The notes under the pieces: generated by a model
What the model saw: only the letters and a program-made list of their open reading frames with translations
The model's database searches: none
What the model was told of the DNA's origin: nothing
Translations under genes and position numbers: made by a program
Assembly (NCBI GenBank): GCA_020427005.1
Contig: JAGQOY010000014.1
Span: forward strand, 1 to 64,000
DNA from: Planctomycetales bacterium
GTDB lineage: Bacteria > Planctomycetota > Planctomycetia > Pirellulales > Pirellulaceae
Direction: 5' to 3'
DNA: 64,000 nucleotides
Shown here: in pieces, positions 29,274 through 37,393 of the stretch
Numbering within the stretch: the first letter of the stretch is position 1
Layout: every line of letters begins with the position of its first letter

Positions 29274-32200
29274 ATGGATGAGCAAGAAATGCAACAGCAG
29301 GCCGATCAGATCTTTCTGAAGGCTTGCGAGATTCCAGAAGAGCAGCACCCCGAGTTCCTTGCAAAAGCGTGTGGCGATGATGCACAGCTACGCGAACTCG
29401 TCGACCGATTGTTGTCCGCCGACGCGGAAGTGAACCAGGAAGGTCGGATTGTCGGCGGGCCGGCTGGTGGATGGGGAGAAGCAGTTCGGCAAGCGGCGGC
29501 GGACGCAAACCAGGAAGCTCAGGAGATCGCAGCGGGTGCGGCCGATCGCAATTTGCTGTATGGAATTGTCGCCTTGCAGATGAACTTCATAGGCCGCGAT
29601 GCACTTATCCAAGCCATGAATCAATGGGTCTTGAGCAAGACGACGCCCATCGAAAACATCTTGGTCTCCCAGGGAGACATGGGTGAACAAACACAAGGGC
29701 TGCTCACAGCGCTGGTAGACAAGCACCTGGAGTACCATGCCGGTGACGCTGCGAAAAGCTTAGCTTCGCTTAGCTCGGTGGAACAGCTGAAAAAAGATCT
29801 GGAGCCCATTGACGATATAGATCTGGAGAAATCGCTGTCAATATTGACAGCGACCAGTCCAACTGCAGCCACCATTGCATGGCGTGATCCCCCAAAAACC
29901 GATAACCGCAGCCGATTTCGGGTGCTACAGCCGTACCGTCAAGGCGGCTTGGGCGCTGTCTCAATTGCCATGGACCAAGAGCTGAATCGCCGGGTCGCCT
30001 TAAAGGAGGTACGCAAAGAGCACGCGCACAACCAGGGATTTCGTGAGCGATTGCGTATTGAAGCTGAGATTACGGGGCGTCTAGAGCACCCCGGAATTGT
30101 TCCGGTCTATGGTCTAGGTTCGCACGGTAACGGCAATCCGTTTTACTGCATGCGATTCATCAAGGGCGATAGTCTGAAGGAGGCCATCAGCAGCTATCAC
30201 GAAGCCAAGCAATCCATGTCGCCCACCGAGCGTAACTTGCAGCTCCGCGGTTTGCTGCGTCGGTTCATCGATGTGTGCGATGCCATCAGCTACGCCCATA
30301 GTCGCCAGGTGCTGCATCGCGACTTGAAACCAGGTAACATCATGTTGGGCAAGTACGGTGAAACGCTGGTCGTAGACTGGGGACTGGCCAAGGCCACCGG
30401 AACGGCGGAAACACAAGCCGAAGTATCGGAGCAGCCCATTGTGCCTCGATCCGGCAGTACCGCGGCGCCCACAGTCGCCGGATCCACTCTCGGCACACCG
30501 GAGTTTATGAGTCCCGAACAAGCTAAAGGCCGGATTGACGAACTCGGACCCGCCACGGATATCTACAGCTTGGGAGCTAGTTTGTATTGCCTCTTGACAG
30601 GACGTGCACCGGTTTCTGCGGATTCCACACAAGAGGTGCTTCGCAGAGTCCGCAACGGCGAGTTCCCCGCGCCGCGCGATTTGAACCGCAACATCCCAAA
30701 GCCGCTTGAAGCCATCTGCCTCAAGGCAATGCAGCTTGAACAAGCTGATCGCTACAAAAGTGCCGATGCGATGGCGCGTGACGTTGAGCGCTGGCTGGCT
30801 GATGAAGTCGTACACGTATACCGAGAACCGACCTTGAGTCGCGTTGCTCGAACGCTCCGCAAGAACCGGACCGCCACCGCGTCTATAGCCGTTGGAATTG
30901 TGGTCGCTCTCTCAGGTCTGGTGGCTGTTAACACGATTACATGGCAAAAAAATCGACAAATCGCCGCGAAGAACGCAAAAATCGAAGAGCAGAACAGCGA
31001 ACTGACCCAGATCAACGAAGCGCTCGTTCACTCACAAGAAAAACTCAGTCGCAGCTTTGGCAGTTTCCGCACACTAACAGCTGCCATGATCAGCAAAGCC
31101 GAAAGGGACCTGTCGCAGCAGCCAGGCATGGATGCCGTTCGGGATTGGTTAACAAGAAAGTCCCTAGAGATCTACCAGGATGTGCAGCAGAATTGGCCCC
31201 AAGAGCCTATCACGAACAGTATCGATACGCGGGTCTGGGTGTCGCAACTATATCGTTATACTGCCAACCTCAATCGTAATCGGAATGAATTGGAGGAAGC
31301 TTTTCTATCCTATGAAAAATCCACTTCGATGCTGGATAATTTACTGATTGAAGAGCCCAACAACCCCTTAGTCCGAGGAATTATCTCTGAGACTCTGCGA
31401 GATTACGCTTTGACGTTTGCGCGGGCAGGTAAAACCGTTCAAGCCAGGCAGCACATGGCTCGAGCGTTGGAGTTCAGCAGCGGAATGCGAGACCAGTATC
31501 CGGAGGCACCCAATTCAAAGAGACTACATGCAACGAATCAAGTGGATTCCGCAGGAATTGAAATCGAAGAAGGCCGATTAGAAGCCGCCCTTGCTTCTGC
31601 CATGGAGGCACAAGAATTGATCGCTCCGATCGTCGATAGTCCTCAAGCCAAGGATACTGACCGAGTCGTCTTGATCTTTTCTCTGATCTGGCAGGCTGTC
31701 TGCCGCTTGGACTCTGGTGAAACGCGAGTGGCCGCCGAATCCATTGATACGGCCGTCGATTTATGTCGATCGATTGCGGAAGACGACAGCCTTCGAGGTT
31801 TTCGCCACTTGCTTGCCCGGGCCCTGTTGACAAAATCGAGTGTTTTGAAAGCCGACGAGTTGACTGATGAAGCAAGCCAGGCAGTATCCGAAGCGCTGCA
31901 GATATGGCAGGAACTGAGCCATGCCCACCCAACCTTTTGGACCTACGAGTATTTCCGCCTGAAAGCTCGGATCGCTCTGGCCATAATTGGGAAGCAAGAG
32001 CAGGATAATGACGAGTCAATCGCAAGCGTTTCGCAAACGATCGATCACTTGCAGGAGCTTGTTACGTCGCACCCCACCGACTATCAGATACTGAGCATGC
32101 TCTGCGAAGCCCAACTTGCAGTCGTACAACTACAAACAGACGCTGGCTTGGAGGAAGACGCAGGGGAAGCACTTGCGGAAGTAACCGAACTCAATGAACA

Positions 32201-32294
32201 GATGCAAGGCCTCTTTCCCGAATCACAAGCAGTTGAACAGTTGAAAGAGACTGCATCAGAGTTACGTGATCAACTTGGTGCTCTTAACAATTAG
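29274..32294 (+). CDS. Membrane-anchored Ser/Thr protein kinase with TPR-like C-terminal region
   Basis: The 1006-residue product starts at 29274 (MDEQEMQQQADQIFLKACEI). An N-terminal helical region (1-205) includes a segment YGIVALQMNFIGRDALIQAM found in planctomycete kinases. The kinase domain (about 215-510) has the glycine loop GGLGAV 224-229, Lys244, HRDLKPGN from 348, and SPE 413-415. The Mg-binding motif is DWG (368-370) instead of DFG; this swap is frequent in planctomycete kinases and the Asp is retained, so activity is likely. A transmembrane helix (about 534-554) is followed by a coiled coil and about 420 residues of TPR-like helical pairs (LEEAFLSYEKSTSMLDNLL, AEVTELNEQMQGLFPESQA), presumed periplasmic. 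Twenty bases after the stop begins a small TIG-like gene, probably co-transcribed. Its upstream sigma factor is a remnant. Confidence 0.93.
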   Translation: MDEQEMQQQADQIFLKACEIPEEQHPEFLAKACGDDAQLRELVDRLLSADAEVNQEGRIVGGPAGGWGEAVRQAAADANQEAQEIAAGAADRNLLYGIVALQMNFIGRDALIQAMNQWVLSKTTPIENILVSQGDMGEQTQGLLTALVDKHLEYHAGDAAKSLASLSSVEQLKKDLEPIDDIDLEKSLSILTATSPTAATIAWRDPPKTDNRSRFRVLQPYRQGGLGAVSIAMDQELNRRVALKEVRKEHAHNQGFRERLRIEAEITGRLEHPGIVPVYGLGSHGNGNPFYCMRFIKGDSLKEAISSYHEAKQSMSPTERNLQLRGLLRRFIDVCDAISYAHSRQVLHRDLKPGNIMLGKYGETLVVDWGLAKATGTAETQAEVSEQPIVPRSGSTAAPTVAGSTLGTPEFMSPEQAKGRIDELGPATDIYSLGASLYCLLTGRAPVSADSTQEVLRRVRNGEFPAPRDLNRNIPKPLEAICLKAMQLEQADRYKSADAMARDVERWLADEVVHVYREPTLSRVARTLRKNRTATASIAVGIVVALSGLVAVNTITWQKNRQIAAKNAKIEEQNSELTQINEALVHSQEKLSRSFGSFRTLTAAMISKAERDLSQQPGMDAVRDWLTRKSLEIYQDVQQNWPQEPITNSIDTRVWVSQLYRYTANLNRNRNELEEAFLSYEKSTSMLDNLLIEEPNNPLVRGIISETLRDYALTFARAGKTVQARQHMARALEFSSGMRDQYPEAPNSKRLHATNQVDSAGIEIEEGRLEAALASAMEAQELIAPIVDSPQAKDTDRVVLIFSLIWQAVCRLDSGETRVAAESIDTAVDLCRSIAEDDSLRGFRHLLARALLTKSSVLKADELTDEASQAVSEALQIWQELSHAHPTFWTYEYFRLKARIALAIIGKQEQDNDESIASVSQTIDHLQELVTSHPTDYQILSMLCEAQLAVVQLQTDAGLEEDAGEALAEVTELNEQMQGLFPESQAVEQLKETASELRDQLGALNN

Positions 32295-32314
32295 TGTTCG
32301 ATGGAGGATAAGTC

Positions 32315-32659
32315 ATGGCAAGACCTCAAATCAAATCTTTTGGTCCACCCAGTGTTCGTCCGGGCTCGAGGGTTATTTTGGGGATAAATGGGAGGCGTTT
32401 CAATGATCCACCTCAAAACCCAAACCAGGACCCACCTACGATCGAAGTTCAAGTCCGAAGACATATTGGTAGTTCGGGGCAGCTCACCGATCCCGGTCCT
32501 GCAACGATTCTCGTGCAAGAGCCAGGATACATCGTAGTCGATTTTGTGGTCCCGACACATTTCACTGACAATGGTGGACTGGTTGGTGGTGACGAGGTGG
32601 AGATCACGGTGACAAATCTCGGAGAAGAGGGAGGGGAAGACACAGCAGCGTACCCGTAA
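32315..32659 (+). CDS. Small TIG/Ig-like protein 1, kinase-linked
   Basis: The 114-residue product starts at 32315 (MARPQIKSFGPPSVRPGSRV), with GGAGGA ten bases upstream and 20 bases after the kinase stop. It has no signal peptide or transmembrane helix. The pattern of an early PSVRPGSxVxLxxxGxxF, a late VDFVVPTHF, GGDEVEITVTN and a C-terminal AYP suggests a single IPT/TIG-like beta-sandwich. A paralogue at 32957 shares the late motif and the YP end. Its role is unknown. Its tight linkage to the kinase suggests a kinase substrate, a ligand of the TPR region or an accessory factor; this is inference. Confidence 0.7.
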   Translation: MARPQIKSFGPPSVRPGSRVILGINGRRFNDPPQNPNQDPPTIEVQVRRHIGSSGQLTDPGPATILVQEPGYIVVDFVVPTHFTDNGGLVGGDEVEITVTNLGEEGGEDTAAYP

Positions 32660-32722
32660 CGAACGGTTTGCAGTTGGTAAGAAGATTTCACACTTGCACG
32701 TTTGAACTTAGGAGTAACTCTT

Positions 32723-32788
32723 ATGCCAAAACCACTTATCACCAAGGTTGCGATCGCAAATCCATTTTCCAACGGACGATTCGACTAA
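32723..32788 (+). pseudogene. Truncated start of a third small TIG-like gene
   Basis: AGGAGT precedes an ATG giving MPKPLITKVAIANPFSNGRF-D-stop, whose opening resembles MARPQIKSFGPPSVRPGSRV of the gene at 32315. The frame runs into a kinase C-terminal fragment after about 16 codons and stops. It appears to be the 5' end of another member of the family, cut by a deletion. Confidence 0.55.
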
Positions 32789-32909
32789 AACACTTGAACA
32801 AGCTATCGATTGCATTCAAGAGATAGAAACGCTTTTTCCTGACTCCCAAGCAGCCAAATCAAAGAGAGACGCTGTGCGTGAGTTTCGAAACCATCTCGGC
32901 AAGTATTGA
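32772..32909 (+). pseudogene. C-terminal fragment of a second TPR Ser/Thr kinase
   Basis: This frame reads TDDSTKTLEQAIDCIQEIET, LFPDSQAAKSKRDAVREF and RNHLGKY-stop. It aligns with the C-terminus of the kinase at 29274 (EVTELNEQMQGLFPESQAVE, QLKETASELRDQLGALNN). The following gene is again a small TIG-like protein, so a complete second kinase/TIG module once stood here and about 2.9 kb of it was deleted. Confidence 0.75.
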
Positions 32910-32956
32910 TCCATATTTCGTCCACCATTCTAGTATGCATACAGGAGAAATTTCTG

Positions 32957-33289
32957 ATGACTAACCCAGATCTTGAAGATGATCCCATAGCATTTGCTGA
33001 TTTCATGACACCAGGCGAAACTGTCCTTCTTCATTTCGAGGGTACGAATTTTGGAACCATAAAATCCGTGGATATTAAAGCTTGGGACAAAATTACCGGC
33101 GACGAACACTACACAAAGTCACTTCGGCGAGGAAGGGAATGGCGGCTAGTTCGCGGAGGTGACGTATTACGAATTGATTTTGACGTTCCAACACATTTTG
33201 GAAAATCAGGTGGGTCCGGATCAGATGAACTTGAAGTAACCGTTACAAATGAAGAAAGCGGCCCTGGAAATCCCGGGACCTATCCCTAG
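32957..33289 (+). CDS. Small TIG/Ig-like protein 2, paralogue of 32315
   Basis: The 110-residue product starts at the ATG at 32957 (MTNPDLEDDPIAFADFMTPG), with AGGAG about ten bases upstream; the ATG at 32906 lacks such a site and overlaps the kinase fragment's stop. The paralogue shares IDFDVPTHF, SDELEVTVTNE and a C-terminal TYP with 32315, while the central part is diverged. It is predicted to be a compact beta-sandwich with no export signal. It sits 47 bases after the kinase fragment, the same kinase-then-TIG order as the intact module, so it is probably an orphan whose kinase was deleted. Confidence 0.7.
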   Translation: MTNPDLEDDPIAFADFMTPGETVLLHFEGTNFGTIKSVDIKAWDKITGDEHYTKSLRRGREWRLVRGGDVLRIDFDVPTHFGKSGGSGSDELEVTVTNEESGPGNPGTYP

Positions 33290-33639
33290 AGAGACAAAAG
33301 TACTTATCTTTCAAAGATCTCAAGCGTAGTCTATGTCTGGGATTTATGAGCAGTCTGTCATTTCGGTGCGTCTCGCTGCTCCTCAACCTAGTTCAGCTGA
33401 GCGCAAACTGCAGCAAAGGAGGCCGATAGCTGCCGCTCACGATAATGCCAAGGTGGCAGTCTCCTCCCTAGAGCTGCGGAAGTCCAATGGTCGAGTTCCG
33501 CCCGTAATGGCTGATGCAAGCTCCTAAACTCGGGAGGATATTCCACTGTAGGAAGTGTAGAACAGGCGATGCCCTCGCGACCATTATGCTATTCGAGAGT
33601 CTAACCGGGATGTATAAACTCCATTGTTCAGCGTGCAAT
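33290..33639. other. Intergenic; possible zinc-ribbon remnant
   Basis: There is no supported complete gene. From about 33540 on the plus strand a frame reads FHCRKCRTGDALATIMLFES and LTGMYKLHCSACNLVREAGN, with two CxxC knuckles spaced like a zinc ribbon. GGGAGG lies just upstream but the next codon is ATA, not ATG, so the start may have been lost. Confidence 0.3.
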
Positions 33640-34074
33640 TTAGTCCGGGAGGCGGGGAACTTCCGTCTTTGTCGAGTACTGGATGCCAAACGACATTGAT
33701 TGATCGTCAACGTCTGCCTCTGTAGTGATGCGCCGAGCCCTCGAATTCTCTATCATCTCTCGAGCAATTTCTGCGTCGGCGGAGATCAACGCCACGTCTT
33801 CTGGAATTGACGATCCTTCGATCGCTATGCCAAAGCTAGTCAAAAAGCTGCCGAGAATGAAGTCAATTCTCAGGACGGTTTCACTAGGAATCACTCGGTT
33901 TGAGCTCTGTACGGCAATCATTGCTCCGTCAAAACGAAGGCTGGGAAAAAACACAGAGCTAAGAATAGTGGGAACCCAAGGCGATTCGCCGAGGCACGCA
34001 CCAGGGATCAAGGGTGGGCCAATCTCCATGATGGAGGCGCGTGTTAGTTTATGGAGGGTCTGCAATGTTGTCAT
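33640..34074 (-). CDS. Hypothetical protein, uncertain
   Basis: The 144-residue frame starts at 34074 (MTTLQTLHKLTRASIMEIGP) or 34029 (MEIGPPLIPGACLGES). Its body (FDGAMIAVQSSNRVIPSETV, LISADAEIAREMIENSRARR) is more protein-like than the opposite strand. No clear ribosome-binding site is seen, and the 5' end overlaps the divergent transposase start at 34065, so the original N-terminus may have been cut by the insertion. I do not recognise the family. Confidence 0.35.
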   Translation of the reverse strand: MTTLQTLHKLTRASIMEIGPPLIPGACLGESPWVPTILSSVFFPSLRFDGAMIAVQSSNRVIPSETVLRIDFILGSFLTSFGIAIEGSSIPEDVALISADAEIAREMIENSRARRITTEADVDDQSMSFGIQYSTKTEVPRLPD

Positions 34075-35456
34075 TTCATGAATTGGAGCCTGCTGTATGG
34101 AGCCAACTGAATTTTGGAGATTGCGAGCTGGGTGATATCCTACGCACGAAACGATTGGTGACCTATGCACTTCAAATGGCTGAAAAACCCAATGCATCGA
34201 CGCCGTCGCAAACGGAGGATTGGGCGGACTGCAAAGCTGCCTACAGCTGATTCGAACGACCCGAAGTGACGTTTGAGTCCGTGACTGCTGCGCACTACGC
34301 GCGTACGAGAAAGTCCCCTTCGAGTGTATGCTTAGTTATTAGTGACACCACCGAAATCGATTATGGTTATAAGAGCAATCGCCCGGGGTTGGGGCGTCTA
34401 ACGGCAAGCAATAGACGTGGTTTTTTTCTTCATTCAGCTTTAGTCGTCGATTCCTGCGATGGTCAAGTGATTGGTCTTGGCGCTCAAGAGTTGTATACGC
34501 GCTCCACGCACAAGCTCGATCGTGTAAAGGTCGTCAAAGGTTGTAAGCGTGCAACGGAATCCGAGGTATGGGGCCGACTTATCGATCGGGTAGGAGTTGC
34601 AGGCGACCGGGTCCGCTTCATTCACGTCTGCGACCGAGGAGCTGACAATTTTGATGTGTTTGCTCACTGCGTTCAGCAACAGAGCAGTTGGGTGATCCGT
34701 GCGGCACAGTTATCTCGAAAGGTCAAGCTTGAAGATGGCCAAATAATCAAGCTTAAGGACTTGCTCGATAGAACTGTCGTCGTTGGAGCCTACCAGGTTT
34801 ACGTAGCCGCCAATCGCAAGTAAAAAGCACGTTGGGCTCAGGTAGAAGTACGGACGGCCACGGTCACCTTGCTTCGCCCACGCGAAGGTTCCACGGAATT
34901 CGTTAAGAAAAATGGCTTTAAAGAAATCGAGACGAATGTCGTCGAAGTGCGAGAAATTCAGGCTCCAAAAGGCTGCCAACCAATTCGCTGGGTGCTTTAT
35001 ACTCGCGAAACAGCATCGAGTTTCGCGGAAGCCGAAAAAGTAATCGAATATTACGAGAAACGCCCCATTATTGAAGAGTACCATAAGGGTGCAAAAACAG
35101 GCCTGCAAGTCGAACGGCGTCAGTATGCCAGTGCTGATCGACTTGAGCCTGTGATTGGACTGATCTGCATCCAGGCAGTGCGCTTGCTACAGCTTCGTGA
35201 TGTCAGCCGCCGAGCTCCAGAAACACCAGCCAAGCAACTTGTGCCGAAACAATGGCTCGAAGTTTTGGGGAAGGTCTTGAAACGTCCGCGACCGATCAAT
35301 ACCGTCCGAGAATTTATTCACGCATTAGCAGGCCTCGGCGGATTCTTAGGCAGAAAATCCGACGGCGAACCAGGATGGATGACAATATGGCGCGGACTCG
35401 AAACGCTAATAGTCGCAATCAGAGGCTACCGCGCCGGGTTAAAAAAATGTGGGTAA
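34065..35456 (+). mobile_element. IS4-type (Tn5/IS50-like) transposase, inactivated by two nonsense codons
   Basis: One frame from MLSFHELEPAVWSQLNFGDC to GYRAGLKKCG is interrupted only by TGA at 34248-34250 and TAA at 34821-34823. Reading through gives CKAAYS-stop-FERPEVTFE and VAANRK-stop-KARWAQVEV, both typical continuations. The DDE residues are in SDTTEIDY, CDRGADNFDV and YEKRPIIEEYHKGAKTG, the last matching the Y(2)R(3)E(6)K signature of IS4. The intact length would be about 463 residues. Terminal inverted repeats were not found by eye. The catalytic motifs are undamaged, so decay is recent: only stop codons have accumulated. Confidence 0.88.
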
Positions 35457-35491
35457 AGATGAGTTCGGCTCACGGGACGTACTGAAAATGC

Positions 35492-36952
35492 CTAACGGGT
35501 GAGCTGCGGAACAAACTTCGAGTCGATTTCCCCAGAAGCTTGTTTGAAGGCTGACACCATTGAGTCAATCACTTCTGCTTGTAGCTTGGAAACATCCTGC
35601 TGTTCCCCCGGATCGGCAATAACGTCGAATAGCATCATCCGGTGAGGAGCATCTCCGGTTGTCAATCCAGGGTATGCGGTTGGTTTGTACTGTTCGAAGG
35701 GACCGATGATCGTCACTCCATCCGGTCCCCGGGGATCTATCCAGTTCTCGGCATTGGCGGGGATTGTCGAAGGTGGAGGAGGGAGCAAGTGCAACCTGTA
35801 ACGTCCCTGACGCAACGTTGAGATCTTATCGCCGCGCATCCCGATTAGCAGACGATCTTCCTGTGCTGGAATTTCGCCTTTCAACACAGGCAGCAGGTTG
35901 ACTCCGTCAATAATTCGATCCTTGGGACCTTCAACTCCTGCGGCAGCAAGTAGCGTTGGCAACATGTCGATCGTCCCACACGGGGCAGAAATGACTTGCC
36001 CCGTCGGAATCTGTCCCGGCCATCGCACGATACCTGGAACGCGATATCCTCCTTCCCAGGATGTGCTTTTCATTCCTCTTAGACCGCCTGTACTTCCGCC
36101 ATACCAAGGACCATTATCAGACGTGAACACGACGATCGTTTGTTGATCGAGTTCCAACTCCTTGAGCTTTTCAAAGACCTGTCCGATTCCCCAATCAAGC
36201 TCGGCAATCACATCCCCATACAACCCGGCTCCACTCTTCTTGTAGAATCGCTCAGAAGCAGAGAGTGGCTTGTGTGGCATCGCATGTGGCAGGTAAAGAA
36301 AGAATGGTCGATGCCGGTTGCGCTGAATGAAATCGATCGCAGCTGCAGTGTATCGCTGAGTCAGCGTTGCCTGCACCACCGGGTACTCGATGATCTCCTC
36401 GTTCTTGATCAAGTTTACCGGACGCATGTCGTTGGAGTACAGAATGCCGAGGTATTCATCGAATCCCTGCGTACGTGGCATGAACTTTGGCAAATGTCCG
36501 AGATGCCACTTCCCGATGCAGCTCGTGGCATAACCTGCTTCGTGCAGAATTTCAGCCAGCGTCAATTCGCTGGCTGGTAGTCCGATATCGTTTGCCGAAC
36601 CGTTCGGAGCATCGGGTGCAGGGTTGCTCCAAACTCCGTGCCGAAACGGATATCGTCCCGTCAGGATCGTTCCCCGAGAAGGAGCACAATAGGGTGTCGG
36701 CACATACAGGGACGTCAGCTTGACGCCTTCGTTCACCATGCGATTCAAGTTTGGTGTCTTGAACTGCGGATGCCCAAAACACTCAAGATCGCCATATCCC
36801 AAGTCGTCTGCAAAAATCAAAATTACGTTCGGCGGCGCTGCAAGGCAATGTGTTGCTCCCAGAGAAACCAAGCCAAAGATGAAGCCCGTGACAGCCAAAG
36901 GCCAATGACCAAGGGCCATCTGGCAACTTCTGATCGTGAGACGCCTGAGCAT
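35492..36952 (-). CDS. Formylglycine-dependent sulfatase, exported
   Basis: The 486-residue product starts at the ATG at 36952 (MLRRLTIRSCQMALGHWPLA), with AGGAGA nine bases upstream; the frame from 37096 has no signal at its N-terminus. The signal peptide ends near HCLAAP. The mature protein opens PNVILIFADDLGYGDLECFG (metal-binding Asp pair). The CAPSRGTILTG signature (89-99) holds the Cys converted to formylglycine by a sulfatase-modifying enzyme encoded elsewhere. GKWHLGH and FTSDNGPW are also family motifs. It hydrolyses sulfate esters, presumably on sulfated algal polysaccharide, for which planctomycetes have many such enzymes. The exact substrate is not readable. The next gene, an esterase-EEP fusion, is divergent. 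Confidence 0.93.
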   Translation of the reverse strand: MLRRLTIRSCQMALGHWPLAVTGFIFGLVSLGATHCLAAPPNVILIFADDLGYGDLECFGHPQFKTPNLNRMVNEGVKLTSLYVPTPYCAPSRGTILTGRYPFRHGVWSNPAPDAPNGSANDIGLPASELTLAEILHEAGYATSCIGKWHLGHLPKFMPRTQGFDEYLGILYSNDMRPVNLIKNEEIIEYPVVQATLTQRYTAAAIDFIQRNRHRPFFLYLPHAMPHKPLSASERFYKKSGAGLYGDVIAELDWGIGQVFEKLKELELDQQTIVVFTSDNGPWYGGSTGGLRGMKSTSWEGGYRVPGIVRWPGQIPTGQVISAPCGTIDMLPTLLAAAGVEGPKDRIIDGVNLLPVLKGEIPAQEDRLLIGMRGDKISTLRQGRYRLHLLPPPPSTIPANAENWIDPRGPDGVTIIGPFEQYKPTAYPGLTTGDAPHRMMLFDVIADPGEQQDVSKLQAEVIDSMVSAFKQASGEIDSKFVPQLTR

Positions 36953-37393
36953 TTGAAGTTTCTCCTGGTTGACACAAAGACCTAACATGGTTGGAGCACC
37001 CTCACAGAATCGAGTATTTCGTTCCATCCATGACTGTTGATGACGTGAGTTGCAAGGGACATCGAGCGTGACACCAACTATACCCTCAATAATCACTCAT
37101 TCTATGTACGAAGCCAAAACCTGTGTAAAAATCTGCCTGGAGATGAGAACTCACTTCAGCCGGGGACCAAATCTCGGTTCAAATTCAGTATGACAGGATA
37201 TGGTCCAAGTGCGATGGCGAAAGGCTTTTCTGAATCGGAAGGTTTGTCACTCCTAAAAATGGCAGTCTGAACAAGGTTGGCATTTTCATCGCAAACTAGC
37301 AGAGTAATTTTTGTGTCGACCGTGACCTTTCCATGCACGCTCAAGCGTATGATAATTTCCAAAATCGCAAACTCCATTCAAAGCCAATCTGGG
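36953..37393. other. Divergent promoter region; possible Wzt-like remnant
   Basis: The segment separates the sulfatase and the divergent esterase. A 73-residue minus frame (37377-37156) reads HGKVTVDTKITLLVCDENAN and PYPVILNLNRDLVPG-stop, which faintly resembles the end of a Wzt-type beta-sandwich. It lacks an obvious start site and overlaps the region upstream of 37394, so I do not call it a gene. Confidence 0.3.

Noticed and set aside
30114..30815. 233-codon minus ORF inside the TPR kinase
   Set aside because: Antisense to the kinase catalytic domain, with no independent support.
37156..37377. 73-codon minus ORF between sulfatase and esterase, weakly Wzt-like
   Set aside because: Too short, without ribosome-binding site, and the resemblance rests on one strand pattern; kept only as a remark.
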